The notes under the pieces were generated by a model, which worked only from the letters and a program-made list of their open reading frames with translations, had not been told where the DNA came from and did no database searches. Shown here in pieces: positions 1 through 9,344 of a DNA stretch of 64,000 nt. Numbering within the stretch: position 1 is the stretch's first letter; each line of letters begins with the position of its first letter. The DNA is from UBA11606 sp965243715 (GTDB lineage Bacteria > Actinomycetota > Acidimicrobiia > Acidimicrobiales > Aldehydirespiratoraceae): assembly GCA_965243715.1 (NCBI GenBank), contig CBDEVU010000017.1:310001-374000 (forward strand), given 5' to 3'. The position numbers and the translations under genes were made by a program.

Positions 1-223
1 GTCCACCACCGTGGACAACAACGGGACGCAAACCAATCGACCGAAGCAAAACGACGTCTTCGGCGAAGGTGGCCGAGAGAGCGGGATCCACCATGGCGTT
101 ACCGCCAAATTTCACTACCACAATCGCATCGCGGAAACGTTGTATATACGGGAGGGCCTCGATTAGGGCTCCAGCCCGACGGACCGGCGCAAAACCCCGG
201 TCGGGCAGAAGATCTTCACTCAT
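1..223 (-). CDS. argB: Acetylglutamate kinase, N-terminal part (cut by the window edge)
   Basis: The gene runs off the left end; only about the first 74 residues are present. ArgB phosphorylates N-acetylglutamate, the second step of arginine synthesis, in the cytoplasm. The visible part has the family's nucleotide-binding start: VVVKFGGNAMVD at about residues 34-45, then FAEDVVLLRSIGLRPVVVHGGG near the edge. The ATG at 223-221 overlaps the TGA of argJ (ATGA), which argues for this start and for translational coupling. It is the third gene of the argC-argJ-argB operon. Confidence 0.93.
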   Translation of the reverse strand, partial: MSEDLLPDRGFAPVRRAGALIEALPYIQRFRDAIVVVKFGGNAMVDPALSATFAEDVVLLRSIGLRPVVVHGGG

Positions 224-1461
224 GAGCGATATCCCGCATTAATGTCGATGTAGCCGTGGGTGAGATCGCAGGTCCAGATCGTGGCCGAACCGTTGCCGAT
301 TCCAACATCAACCCGAAGTTCGATCTCAGCCTCACGAAGGTGTTCTGTTGCCCGTTGCTCACAGTAGGAATCGAGGACCCTGCCGTTGGCGGTCACCTGC
401 TCGGGTCCGATCCAGATTTCGATCGCATCGCGGTCAGCGGCTTGCCCAGACTTGCCGACCGCCATCACTAGGCGACCCCAATTGGCATCTTCGGCCGCTA
501 ATGCAGTTTTGACTAGTGGTGAGTTGCCGATTGCGAAAGCGATTATCCGAGCGGCGTCGTCGGATTCCGCACCGCTAACCGAGACTTCGACAAATTTCGT
601 TGCCCCTTCGCCGTCACGCACGATCTGATGGGCAAGGTCGAGCAGAACCGCATCAAGCGCGTGCTGAAAATCAGGCCAGCGGGGATCATCAGAAGAGGTG
701 AGTTCATCGTCGATCTGCTCGCCAGTAGCGAACATCAGCACGGTATCGCTGGTCGAAGTATCGGAGTCAACAGTGATGCGGTTGAAGCTCTTGGCCACCG
801 CCTGCGATAAACACGTTTGCAGCAGCGTTGGTTCGACGGGAAGGTCGGTGAAGACAAAGGCCAACATCGTGGCCATATCGGGAGCGATCATGCCGCTGCC
901 CTTAGCAATGCCAACGATGTGTGAAACTGCGCCGTTGATTCGACGAGCACTGCCCTTAGCGAACGTATCGGTCGTTCGGATTGCGTTGGCGGCCGCCTCC
1001 CACCCGTGGGGAGAGGACGCCACAACCGCGTCAGCCAAGATCGGAAGACCGCGGCGCAAAGCATCATCGGGCAGGGGTTCGCCAATGACCCCAGTAGATG
1101 CGAGATAAACGAAATCGGGGTCGAGGCCTAGGTGATCGGCCACGATGTTCGCGGTTAGCGCCGCCGACGTCGCCCCGGCCCGGCCCGTAAATGCGTTGGC
1201 GTTACCGGAGTTACAGACAACGGCTCGGGCGGTGCCGTTTCCCGCGGCGAAGATCTGCTTACTCCAGTCAACCGGCGCCGAAGGGCACCGTGATTGGGTG
1301 AACGTCGCGGCGACCGCAGTTCCTTCGGCGACCGCGGCGAGGAACAGATCGACGCGCTTCGTACCGCGGATACCGGCCCCATGGGTGGCCAGACCCACCC
1401 CGGCGATGGGCGGCAAGGCCGGAAATCCGGCGGGAGCGAGTAAAGACACGGCCTCAGACAT
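220..1461 (-). CDS. argJ: Bifunctional glutamate N-acetyltransferase / amino-acid acetyltransferase ArgJ
   Basis: ArgJ recycles the acetyl group from N-acetylornithine to glutamate and, in bifunctional forms, also makes N-acetylglutamate from acetyl-CoA. The 413-residue protein has the family layout: VVCNSGNANAFTG near residue 110, then GSGMIAPDMATMLAFVFTD, where the Thr of the MAT(M)L motif is the autocleavage nucleophile separating alpha and beta chains. The C-terminus has SPLVKTALAAEDANWGR. A longer frame is open upstream to 1599, but the ATG at 1461 follows a good GGAG site and opens the normal N-terminus. Its stop overlaps the argB start; argC ends 8 bp upstream. Confidence 0.96.
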   Translation of the reverse strand: MSEAVSLLAPAGFPALPPIAGVGLATHGAGIRGTKRVDLFLAAVAEGTAVAATFTQSRCPSAPVDWSKQIFAAGNGTARAVVCNSGNANAFTGRAGATSAALTANIVADHLGLDPDFVYLASTGVIGEPLPDDALRRGLPILADAVVASSPHGWEAAANAIRTTDTFAKGSARRINGAVSHIVGIAKGSGMIAPDMATMLAFVFTDLPVEPTLLQTCLSQAVAKSFNRITVDSDTSTSDTVLMFATGEQIDDELTSSDDPRWPDFQHALDAVLLDLAHQIVRDGEGATKFVEVSVSGAESDDAARIIAFAIGNSPLVKTALAAEDANWGRLVMAVGKSGQAADRDAIEIWIGPEQVTANGRVLDSYCEQRATEHLREAEIELRVDVGIGNGSATIWTCDLTHGYIDINAGYRS

Positions 1462-1469
1462 CAAAACTC

Positions 1470-2504
1470 CTATGGGTACATGCCTGCAACGGCGAGGCCG
1501 GTCGCCTCGGGCAATCCGAGCGCTAGGTTGGCACACTGCACCGCTTGTCCTGACGCTCCCTTCATAAGATTGTCGAGCGCCGCGATGACCATGACCCAAC
1601 CGGTGCGGTCATCGACTCGGGCCGTGATGTGACAGCAGTTAGTTCCGAGCGTGGCTTTGGTCGACGGAGACCGCTCGCTAACCACGACAAAAGGCTCGTT
1701 CCCGTACGCCTCGGTGAGACACGACAGCACCTCATCTGTGGATGGAGTGCCGATGGGCCGAGCGTAGCAGGTGGCCAGGATTCCACGGTTCATCGGAGCC
1801 AGGTGGGGCGTGAACAGTAGCTGCACGTCGCAATCGGCATAACGGCCTATAGCCATCTCGATCTCCGGCGTGTGACGATGATTCAGCAATCCGTAAGCGG
1901 TGAAGTTCTCGTCTGCCGTGCAAAACGTCGTGTTGTCCTTGGCTGGGCGTCCGGCGCCGCTTACCCCGCTGGCCGCATCAACTACGATGCCGCTGGGTTC
2001 GACCAGTCCCGCTTTCACCACCGGACCAAGCGCCAGGGCCGAAGTAGTCACGTAGCAGCCAGGCGCGGCGATGAGCTCAGCGTTATGCAGATCCGACCGG
2101 AAGAACTCGGGGAGGCCGAACACGAAGTCGGTGAGAAGTTCTGGGGCCGCGTGCTCATCGCCGTACCACATCGGGTATAAGCCGGGATCATCAAGCCGGA
2201 AATCGGCCGCTAGATCGATAATGTGCTTCACCGATCCTCGCAGTGCAGGAACCAGCGACTGCGACGCGCCGTGCGGCAAACCGAGAAATACCAGATCAGC
2301 GTTCTCGACCACCGATGGATCGTAAGAAACGAAGCGCATGTCGCCGTATGCCGCGGCAAGGCTCGGGTAGAGATCGGCAACGGCGGTGCCAGCCTGAGTG
2401 TCGCCGGTTGCCGCTATGACCTCAAACTCTGAGTGGGCCGCGCAAATCCGCAGGAGTTCGGCGCCGGTAAACCCCGACGCGCCAATAATCGCTACCGGAT
2501 GCAT
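1470..2504 (-). CDS. argC: N-acetyl-gamma-glutamyl-phosphate reductase
   Basis: ArgC reduces N-acetylglutamyl phosphate with NADPH, the third step of arginine synthesis. The 344-residue protein opens with a Rossmann loop, IIGASGFTGAELLR, and carries the catalytic cysteine in APGCYVTTSAL at about residue 148. A conserved His lies in NHRHTPEIEM. It is the first gene of the arg operon and diverges from the YhaO gene. The ATG at 2504 has no Shine-Dalgarno sequence but lies 6 nt after a TATTAT hexamer, which suggests a leaderless transcript. Its usual actinobacterial neighbour pheT is about 13.6 kb away here. Confidence 0.96.
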   Translation of the reverse strand: MHPVAIIGASGFTGAELLRICAAHSEFEVIAATGDTQAGTAVADLYPSLAAAYGDMRFVSYDPSVVENADLVFLGLPHGASQSLVPALRGSVKHIIDLAADFRLDDPGLYPMWYGDEHAAPELLTDFVFGLPEFFRSDLHNAELIAAPGCYVTTSALALGPVVKAGLVEPSGIVVDAASGVSGAGRPAKDNTTFCTADENFTAYGLLNHRHTPEIEMAIGRYADCDVQLLFTPHLAPMNRGILATCYARPIGTPSTDEVLSCLTEAYGNEPFVVVSERSPSTKATLGTNCCHITARVDDRTGWVMVIAALDNLMKGASGQAVQCANLALGLPEATGLAVAGMYP

Positions 2505-2552
2505 GTGGACATAATACTTAGATAAGAATACTTATGCAAGTATATTTATGCA
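2505..2552 (-). promoter_or_regulatory. argC promoter with three tandem 14-bp ARG-box-like units
   Basis: In an otherwise GC-rich sequence this AT-rich stretch holds three consecutive 14-bp units (plus strand 2511-2524, 2525-2538, 2539-2552). The middle one reads AGAATACTTATGCA. Units 2 and 3 share TTATGCA at the same offset; units 1 and 2 share AATACTTA. Read on the minus strand, units 2 and 3 each match 10 of 14 positions of the TGAATAAAAATTCA-type ARG core as I remember it. A TATTAT -10 hexamer (2516-2511) lies 6 nt before the argC ATG, and TTGCAT (2539-2534) lies 17 nt upstream of it, so the units cover the promoter. The box positions are seen; ArgR as the binder is inferred. Confidence 0.6.
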
Positions 2553-2663
2553 GAACCCATTTTATCAGAACAACATTATGGCCAACAACTCGGCGAGATG
2601 TCACAGCAGCTACCTATCATTCATGGAGTACATTTATTCGCTAGAGGGAGGCATAGCGGTGCG

Positions 2664-3923
2664 ATGAAGATTCTCCATGCTGCGGACCTGCACATCGATA
2701 GCCCGCTCGGTGGATTGACTGCCTATGAGGGCGCTCCTGTCGATGAGATCCGGGGCGCCACTCGTCGGGCGACGGAGAACTTGGTTCAGTCGGCAATCGA
2801 TGAAGATGTCCAGTTGGTCATTCTGGCTGGTGACATCTTCGATGGTGATTGGCGCGACTACAGCACAGGCTTGTTTTGGAACGAGCAGCTAGGTCGACTC
2901 CGAGATCTCGAGATCCCAGTGGTCAGCGTGGCGGGTAATCACGATGCCGCCAGCGAAATCACCCGCTATCTCCAGTTGCCGCCAAACGTGACCCAACTGT
3001 GCGAATCGCGGCCCGAAACGAAGGTGTTCGATGACCTAGAGATAGCTGTAGTTGGCCAGGGATATGCCCAGAAGGCGGTCACCGCCGATCTCGCCCAAGG
3101 GTTCCCCAAGTCGGATTCCGGGCTCTTCACCATCGGCTTGTTACACACCAGCCTCGATGGACGGCCTGGTCACAGCAACTACGCGCCGTGTTCGGTTGAG
3201 GTGCTGCGCAGCAAGGGCTACGACTACTGGGCTCTTGGTCATATACACAAACGTGAGGTGGTCCACACTGATCCGTGGATCGTGTTCCCAGGGAATCTTC
3301 AGGGCCGAAAGTCGATCGAGACTGGGGCGAAGGGTGCCACCCTAATCACGGTTGAGTCGGGACAAATAGCCGAAGTTGAGCACCTAGAGCTTGACGATGT
3401 GCGCTGGCACCGATGTGTGGTGGACGCTGTAGACATGGTCGGAGTCGATGACATCCTATCCGCCATCGCCGACCGTTTCCGTTCGATCGCAAGCGGGCCC
3501 GGGCATCGCCTAGCCGCGATTCGCGTAGTTGTCAGCGGCGCTTCGCCCGCTCACAAGGACCTCTGGAAAGACCCCCACCACTTCGAGGCGGACGTGCGCT
3601 CCCTCGCCGTCACTACGGGTAGATCGTGGGTCGAGAAGGTAAAAATCGAAACCTCTCCTCCGCTTGACTTGGCCAAAGCGCGCCAAGACGATGTAATCGG
3701 TGACTTGGCCAAACAGATCGACCACCTCCGATCCGACTCGGATATGTTGGCTGACTACGAGTCCTTGTTCGTTGCCATTCGCAATAAGATCGGCGCTGAC
3801 GCACGCAGCGCTGCCGATGCCCCTGTCGACACAGGCCAGATAGGGACTGCGGAACACCTCGCGAAGTGCCTCGACGCTAGCCTAGAGATGATTGTGGCCC
3901 TGCTGGCGGAGGAGCGGACATGA
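2664..3923 (+). CDS. YhaO/SbcD-like metallophosphoesterase (DNA repair nuclease subunit)
   Basis: This is a calcineurin-type phosphoesterase of the SbcD/Mre11 group, closest in style to YhaO. The metal-binding motifs occur in order: DLHIDSP at residues 8-14, GDIFDGDW, GNHDAA and LGHIHKR. The C-terminal part is a family-specific extension. The frame is open from 2598, but the ATG at 2664 gives the typical MKILHAADLHID start and follows GGGAGG at 2645-2650. The stop overlaps the start of the YhaN-like ATPase (ATGA), so the two are translated together and probably form one complex acting on DNA ends. The role is inferred from the family. Confidence 0.88.
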   Translation: MKILHAADLHIDSPLGGLTAYEGAPVDEIRGATRRATENLVQSAIDEDVQLVILAGDIFDGDWRDYSTGLFWNEQLGRLRDLEIPVVSVAGNHDAASEITRYLQLPPNVTQLCESRPETKVFDDLEIAVVGQGYAQKAVTADLAQGFPKSDSGLFTIGLLHTSLDGRPGHSNYAPCSVEVLRSKGYDYWALGHIHKREVVHTDPWIVFPGNLQGRKSIETGAKGATLITVESGQIAEVEHLELDDVRWHRCVVDAVDMVGVDDILSAIADRFRSIASGPGHRLAAIRVVVSGASPAHKDLWKDPHHFEADVRSLAVTTGRSWVEKVKIETSPPLDLAKARQDDVIGDLAKQIDHLRSDSDMLADYESLFVAIRNKIGADARSAADAPVDTGQIGTAEHLAKCLDASLEMIVALLAEERT

Positions 3924-6900
3924 GGATCAACCGACTTGATCTTACCCGGTTCGGCCCGTTCACTGATATGACCCTCGATCTATCGGCTCCGGGTACCCAT
4001 CTCATCTTGGGTGCCAACGAAGCGGGTAAGACGGTGAGCATGGTTGCCATCCGCCAGCTCCTGTTCGGGATCCCCGTTCGCACGACCTACGGCTTCCTCT
4101 ACGCGATGCAGGATCTGCGGCTCGGCGCCAAAATTGCCGATAAAGATGGCGGTTCGCTCGAAATCGTCAGGGTCAAGAAAAGGTTAAACACTCTGCGGGA
4201 TCCCGACGGCAATGCCTTGGGTGAAGGAGTGCTGGCCAGATTCCTCCACGATGTCAGCGAGGAGGTCTACGCAAGCCTTTTCACTGTCGGCCACGAGGAA
4301 GTCGTCAAGGGCGGGAAGGCCCTCCTCGACACTGATGGCGAGGTAGGACGAGCGCTCTTCAGCGCTAGCAGGGGCACGGCAGATCTCAGCGCAGTGATGA
4401 AAAAACTGGACAATCGTGCTGGCGAACTTTTCAAGAAAGGCGGAGCGAAGCCCCTACTCAACGCGGCCATACGGGAGTTCAAGGATGTTTCCGCAGAAGC
4501 TAAGCGCACCTTGGTGAACGCGCCGCAGGTCGTAGACCTCGAGGAAGAGCTGACCGCGGCCCAAGAAGATCACGATCAAGTGGTGGCTAAGCGCAAGGAG
4601 TTGTGGGGCCAGAGGGAGCTGTTCGTACGAGTCCGAGTGGTCCGGCCTCTCCTAGCAAATCACCTGGATTTCGTCAGCAGGCAATCGGAGTTGAAGACGC
4701 AGGGTCCGATGGTTGGAAGCGATGTCCAGTCAAGCCTTAAAGATGCTCAGAGTCAGCGCAGAGATGGTGAAGTAGATCAACGAGCGGCCAAGTCGGCCAT
4801 CAATCGACTCGGCGGAAAACTCGACGAGCTTGCTGTCGACACCAATCTTCTCGAACATCAGGATATTATCGAGAGGCTCACTCGCAAGGTCGGTGGTTAT
4901 GACCAGAATGAAGAGGACCTTCCGGGCCTGAAGGCGAAAGTAAGCACCCTTGAACGGGCACTGGACCAACTCCGAAGACGGTTGCCCGACGGATGTCCAC
5001 TCACCGAAGAGGGTCTCTCTGGTCTGGCGGTAAACCAGGAGCAGCAGATTAGACAGTTGACGGCGAGCCGCGCAAAGGTAGAAGGCGATTTCAAATACGC
5101 CGTCGACGAGTTCGAAGAGACTAAGAACGCCTTGGAGTCCCGAAGCAAAGAACTCGAAAGACTCGACGAACCCACCGATGTTATAACCCTCGTCGAGGCC
5201 ATCGCCCGGATTCGCAAAGCCGGTTATATCGAAGCCAATCGGACCGATACCATCGCAAATCTCGAAGCAATTGACCGCAAGTTAGCCAGCAAACTGACCC
5301 GGTTAGGGTTGAGGGAGGCTGACCCCCGTGCCATCGCTGCCATCGCCGTACCGACGATTGAGACCATCCGACGACACCGAGACGAATTCGAGACACTGGC
5401 CGGGGCCATTGCTCGACTTGAAGACCAGATCGAAGAACTGGAATCACAGCAAGATGAGACCAACGAAGAGTTGGCTCAGTTGTTGCGTAGCAAGAATCCC
5501 TTGACCATTGACGATCTGTTGGCGTCTCGGTCCAGTCGCGACGAAGGATGGCGCCTCATTCGCGGGATTTGGTTGGGCGAGTCCGGCGATGTTGACTGCG
5601 AGCCGACATGGGCCGATGGGAGGCCCCTCCAGGATGCCTACGAGTCGGCGGTCAAGAGCGCCGACGACGTGGCCGACCGCCTGCACCGAGAAGCTGGCGC
5701 GGTGGAACAACGTGTGTTACTCGAACTGAAACTGGAGGACCTGGCTGACGATCTCGATAAGCGAAACGAGAACCTAGAAAAGGAACGCGCAGTCACTAAA
5801 GAAGCGGACGCCGCATGGGGTCAGCTGTGGGAGCCATTCGGAATCACTCCGCAGTCCCCGACCGACATGGAGAACTGGCACGACGACTACAAAACGAGCG
5901 CTAAGCTTTCCGACGAAACCCGAACGCTTGAGGGCAAGGTCGCCGAACTTGAGGCCACCATCACCCGCCACTGCTCAGATCTCATCGCCTCGCTTACTTC
6001 GATAGGCAAGTCCGCGCCCGAGTGGTTGTCTTTGCTCGACCTTCTCGATCACGCAGAGCGGATCGCAGCCGATGAGGAGCAGGCACAACAGTTGCACTCC
6101 ATCGCTACGACTGCGTACATTGAGGAAGAGAGCCTTCTCAAGAGACGCGCCAAGACCCACGAGCGTGCGGACGCGGCTATGACCGCTTGGCAGGACGAAT
6201 GGTCAAGCGCGGTGACCATGCTCGGGCTGAAGGCAACTGCTTCAACCGGCGAGGCGAACTCGGTCCTCGATGTCCTGCGTGACATCTCCAAAGAGAGGGC
6301 TGCGCACGAGGATCTGCAACGTCGCATCTCCGGCATCAAGCGACGTAGCGACGAATTCACTGACGGAGTCATGTCGCTACTGTCTGCACTCGACGGCAGC
6401 GACGACGATTGTGCGGACGCTGATCCTTCGGCGGCGGTGAGAATCTTGAGCCGGCGGGTCAATGAGGCTCAGGAAATTGCGACCGAGAGCAAGACGATAA
6501 CCGAGGAACGAGAGAAGCAGGAGATGCTCCAAGATGAGGCGGAACTTGCTGTAGAGGAAGCCGAAAAACTCATCGAAGAGATGGTCCAAGTAGCCGGAGT
6601 GGACGATGAATCTGAACTGTTGGAGGCGATTGACCGAAGCGAGAAGAATGTCAGACTGCTCGATCAGATCAACCAAGTAGAGGACAACCTTAGAGAGGCG
6701 ACAGGCAAGCAACTGAACCAGATCAAGGCCGAAGCTGGCGAATTGGCCGATGTCGAGATCGAGCCAGAGGTCCAGCAACTCGACCTTGAGATAGAGGTGT
6801 GTGAGGCTCAGATCAAAGAGAAGCAGACGAATATCGGAGAGCTGACCAACCAACGCTCCCTCATCGGCTCGTCGGGAAAGGCCGCCGATCTGACGACCCA

Positions 6901-7453
6901 GGCCCAACAGTGCTTGGCGTCGGTCGTTGACTACGCCGACGATTACGTCCAGACGCTGCTCGCCCGCCAACTCCTTGAAGAGCGTGTCAAGGCCTACCGC
7001 GATGAGCACCAAGGTCCTCTCTTGACCCGAGCGCGCGAATTATTCCGCGGCCTGACCCTCGACCGCTACATCGGACTCGACACTGACACTGATGACAAAG
7101 GGAACTCGCTACTACTGGCTCGCAACGCCAGCGACAAACTCCTCAAAATCAGCGCCCTAAGCACCGGCACACGTGATCAACTGTACTTGGCCTTACGGCT
7201 CGCGGCACTCGAACAATTCATGGCGCGCCGCGGCCCTTTACCGATCATCCTTGACGACCTCTTCGTCCACTTCGATGACGAACGTACTAAGGCTGGCCTC
7301 GAACTACTTAGCCAACTAGCTGACAAGACTCAAATACTACTCTTCACCCATCACCAACATGTCGCAAGCCAAGCTTGTGATGTTATCGACCCCGCCCGCC
7401 TCACGCTGCACAACCTCGACTGCTCAGCGCGGCCACAAGAAACGGTCCGTTGA
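3920..7453 (+). CDS. YhaN-like coiled-coil AAA ATPase (SbcC/Rad50-type partner)
   Basis: The 1177-residue protein has SMC/Rad50 architecture. The N-terminal ATPase half has Walker A GANEAGKT at residues 31-38. A very long region rich in Glu, Lys, Leu and Arg follows and looks coiled-coil. The C-terminal half has the signature LSTGTRDQLYLALRLA and Walker B LPIILDDLFVHFD. There is no clear zinc-hook CxxC, which separates it from SbcC/Rad50 proper and fits the YhaN branch. It overlaps the YhaO-like gene by 4 bp. It ends 58 bp from the convergent xsc gene; no clear terminator is visible there. Its wording looks less GC-rich than the neighbouring operons, so transfer is possible. Confidence 0.85.
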   Translation: MRINRLDLTRFGPFTDMTLDLSAPGTHLILGANEAGKTVSMVAIRQLLFGIPVRTTYGFLYAMQDLRLGAKIADKDGGSLEIVRVKKRLNTLRDPDGNALGEGVLARFLHDVSEEVYASLFTVGHEEVVKGGKALLDTDGEVGRALFSASRGTADLSAVMKKLDNRAGELFKKGGAKPLLNAAIREFKDVSAEAKRTLVNAPQVVDLEEELTAAQEDHDQVVAKRKELWGQRELFVRVRVVRPLLANHLDFVSRQSELKTQGPMVGSDVQSSLKDAQSQRRDGEVDQRAAKSAINRLGGKLDELAVDTNLLEHQDIIERLTRKVGGYDQNEEDLPGLKAKVSTLERALDQLRRRLPDGCPLTEEGLSGLAVNQEQQIRQLTASRAKVEGDFKYAVDEFEETKNALESRSKELERLDEPTDVITLVEAIARIRKAGYIEANRTDTIANLEAIDRKLASKLTRLGLREADPRAIAAIAVPTIETIRRHRDEFETLAGAIARLEDQIEELESQQDETNEELAQLLRSKNPLTIDDLLASRSSRDEGWRLIRGIWLGESGDVDCEPTWADGRPLQDAYESAVKSADDVADRLHREAGAVEQRVLLELKLEDLADDLDKRNENLEKERAVTKEADAAWGQLWEPFGITPQSPTDMENWHDDYKTSAKLSDETRTLEGKVAELEATITRHCSDLIASLTSIGKSAPEWLSLLDLLDHAERIAADEEQAQQLHSIATTAYIEEESLLKRRAKTHERADAAMTAWQDEWSSAVTMLGLKATASTGEANSVLDVLRDISKERAAHEDLQRRISGIKRRSDEFTDGVMSLLSALDGSDDDCADADPSAAVRILSRRVNEAQEIATESKTITEEREKQEMLQDEAELAVEEAEKLIEEMVQVAGVDDESELLEAIDRSEKNVRLLDQINQVEDNLREATGKQLNQIKAEAGELADVEIEPEVQQLDLEIEVCEAQIKEKQTNIGELTNQRSLIGSSGKAADLTTQAQQCLASVVDYADDYVQTLLARQLLEERVKAYRDEHQGPLLTRARELFRGLTLDRYIGLDTDTDDKGNSLLLARNASDKLLKISALSTGTRDQLYLALRLAALEQFMARRGPLPIILDDLFVHFDDERTKAGLELLSQLADKTQILLFTHHQHVASQACDVIDPARLTLHNLDCSARPQETVR

Positions 7454-7511
7454 ACCTTGGCTAGGTCCTGCGGTCGGAAAAGGCCGTGTTCGTCCGCCGC
7501 GGGGACTGAAC

Positions 7512-9278
7512 TCAGACGTAGCCTTGGTACTTGTCGAGGTGGCGCACCGGTTTACTGAGGGCGTCTTTGCGAAACGGGTCTCCCAATTCCTTGGTACACA
7601 TGATCTCGATGACGGTGGTTTGCCCTTCGTTCATCTGGGCCGCGACGGCGGTGTCGAGGGCCAGACCGACCTCGTTGATGTCGTCGACACGGAGGCCTTC
7701 GGCCCCCATCGACCGGGCAATCTCGGCGTAGTTCTCGCCCCCGTCGAGTTCGCCCGCCACGAAGCGTCGACCGTAGAAATCGACTTGGTTCTTCTTCTCC
7801 GCCCCCCATTGACGGTTATGAAAGACGATGGCGGTGACCGCGATGTCGTGGCGAACCGCGGTCATGACCTCCACCATGCTCATCGCCCACGCGCCCTCGC
7901 CCGCGTAGCAGATGGCGGGACGGTCGGGCGCGGCTGCCTTGGCCCCAATGATAGTGGGGAGGGCATAGCCACAGTTCCCCCAACTCATCGGGGCGAAGAA
8001 CGAACGAGGCTCCTCGAAGCGGAGGTAGCTGTTGGCGACGGAGTTGATGTTGCCGATGTCGGTGGACACCATGGCTCGCGCGGGCATGGCCTTTTCTAGT
8101 TCGCGCAGCACCTGGCGTGGATGCAGCCAAGAGCCTGCTTCGTGGTTTGCCTCATCGACCATATCTAGGCTGAAAGCGTCGGTTTCGTGAATCCATTCGT
8201 CGAGTTCGGCCTCCCACGCGGCTTTTTCGCGCGCCGTTGTCGCGGCCCGTTCGTCACGCGTGGAGTCGCAGGCGAGGGTCTGGTCGGCGAGACGTTCGGC
8301 TAGCGCGACCGCCGCCGCCCCGGCGTCACCGCAAATACCGACCTGGACCTTCTTTACTAAGCCGAGCATCTTTTGATCAGCGTCGACTTGAATGATTTTG
8401 GCGTTTTGGGGCCAATAGTCCATGCCGTGTTGCGGCAGAGTGCCAAACGGACCTAGGCGGGTACCGAGAGCCAAGACCACGTCGGCCTGGGCGATCAACT
8501 TCATCGCCGCTTTGGAACCCTGGTAACCCAGCGGGCCTGCCCACTGCGGGTGACTGGCCGGGAAGGAATCGTTATGGAGGTAACTGTTGACCACGGGGCA
8601 ACCCAAGCGCTCGGCCAAGGCCACCGCTTCAGCCATGGAGTCGCCCATAACGACACCTCCACCGGAAACCATGACCGGAAACTCGGCCTGCGCCAACAGT
8701 TCGACGGCTTCGTTGAGGCTGCGCTCGCCGCCGGGTCCCCGGTCAAGTCTCATGGGTTCGGGGATTTCGACGTCGATATCGCCGTAGAAGCGATCGCGGG
8801 GAATGTTGAGTTGGGTCGGGCCGATCTCCGACATCGCCCTGTCGAAGCACCGCGCGGTAATCTCGGCCATACGGTTCTCGTTATTGATATGACCCTGGTA
8901 CTTCACGAACTCTTGGAACATCGGGAGTTGGTTTGCTTCTTGAAAGCCACCCAGACCTAGGCCCATGGTTCCGGTCTCGGGGGTAATCATCACGACCGGA
9001 CTGTGGGCCCAGAAGGCGGCTGCGATAGCGGTGACACAGTTGGAGACACCCGGACCGTTCTGGCCAATGACGACGCCGTGACGGCCGCTAACCCGGGCGT
9101 AGCCATCGGCCATGTGGCCCGCACCCTGTTCGTGGACGACCGGCACGAGGCGGATTCCCGCTGGGGCAAAGATGTCCATGGCATCCATGAACGCGCTCCC
9201 CATGATACCAAAAATCGTGGTTACGCCGTTAGCGACCAGCGTCTCGACGAATGCCTCGCTGGGGGTCATTCTGGTCAT
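7512..9278 (-). CDS. xsc: Sulfoacetaldehyde acetyltransferase
   Basis: Xsc is a thiamine-diphosphate enzyme converting sulfoacetaldehyde plus phosphate to acetyl phosphate and sulfite. The 588-residue length fits the family. The ThDP-activating Glu lies at about residue 50 in VVHEQGAGHMADGYAR. Xsc-like stretches include GQNGPGVSNCVTAI, ITPETGTMGLGLGGFQEANQ and RFYGDIDVEIPEP. The C-terminal ThDP/Mg site runs from GEGAWAMSMVEVM to FHNRQWGAEKKNQ. A longer frame opens at 9332, but the ATG at 9278 has AGGAG 8 nt upstream. It is the last gene of the taurine cluster, and the pta gene just upstream supports the acetyl-phosphate-forming role over a general acetolactate synthase. Confidence 0.93.
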   Translation of the reverse strand: MTRMTPSEAFVETLVANGVTTIFGIMGSAFMDAMDIFAPAGIRLVPVVHEQGAGHMADGYARVSGRHGVVIGQNGPGVSNCVTAIAAAFWAHSPVVMITPETGTMGLGLGGFQEANQLPMFQEFVKYQGHINNENRMAEITARCFDRAMSEIGPTQLNIPRDRFYGDIDVEIPEPMRLDRGPGGERSLNEAVELLAQAEFPVMVSGGGVVMGDSMAEAVALAERLGCPVVNSYLHNDSFPASHPQWAGPLGYQGSKAAMKLIAQADVVLALGTRLGPFGTLPQHGMDYWPQNAKIIQVDADQKMLGLVKKVQVGICGDAGAAAVALAERLADQTLACDSTRDERAATTAREKAAWEAELDEWIHETDAFSLDMVDEANHEAGSWLHPRQVLRELEKAMPARAMVSTDIGNINSVANSYLRFEEPRSFFAPMSWGNCGYALPTIIGAKAAAPDRPAICYAGEGAWAMSMVEVMTAVRHDIAVTAIVFHNRQWGAEKKNQVDFYGRRFVAGELDGGENYAEIARSMGAEGLRVDDINEVGLALDTAVAAQMNEGQTTVIEIMCTKELGDPFRKDALSKPVRHLDKYQGYV

Positions 9279-9344
9279 AGGTGCTACTCCTCTTGGTTGG
9301 TTGACGCGGGTCTTGGTACTGCCACAGCACACGATCCGAGACTA

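Noticed and set aside
7359..8099. A 246-residue plus-strand protein overlapping the ends of the YhaN gene and xsc
   Set aside because: It runs antisense through conserved xsc sequence and has no recognisable domain.
7512..9278. Xsc as acetolactate synthase or another ThDP decarboxylase
   Set aside because: Sequence stretches are Xsc-like and the neighbours are pta, tauABC and a class III aminotransferase; there is no ilvN-type small subunit.
9279..9344. A TetR operator in front of xsc
   Set aside because: No convincing inverted repeat could be found in these 66 bp.
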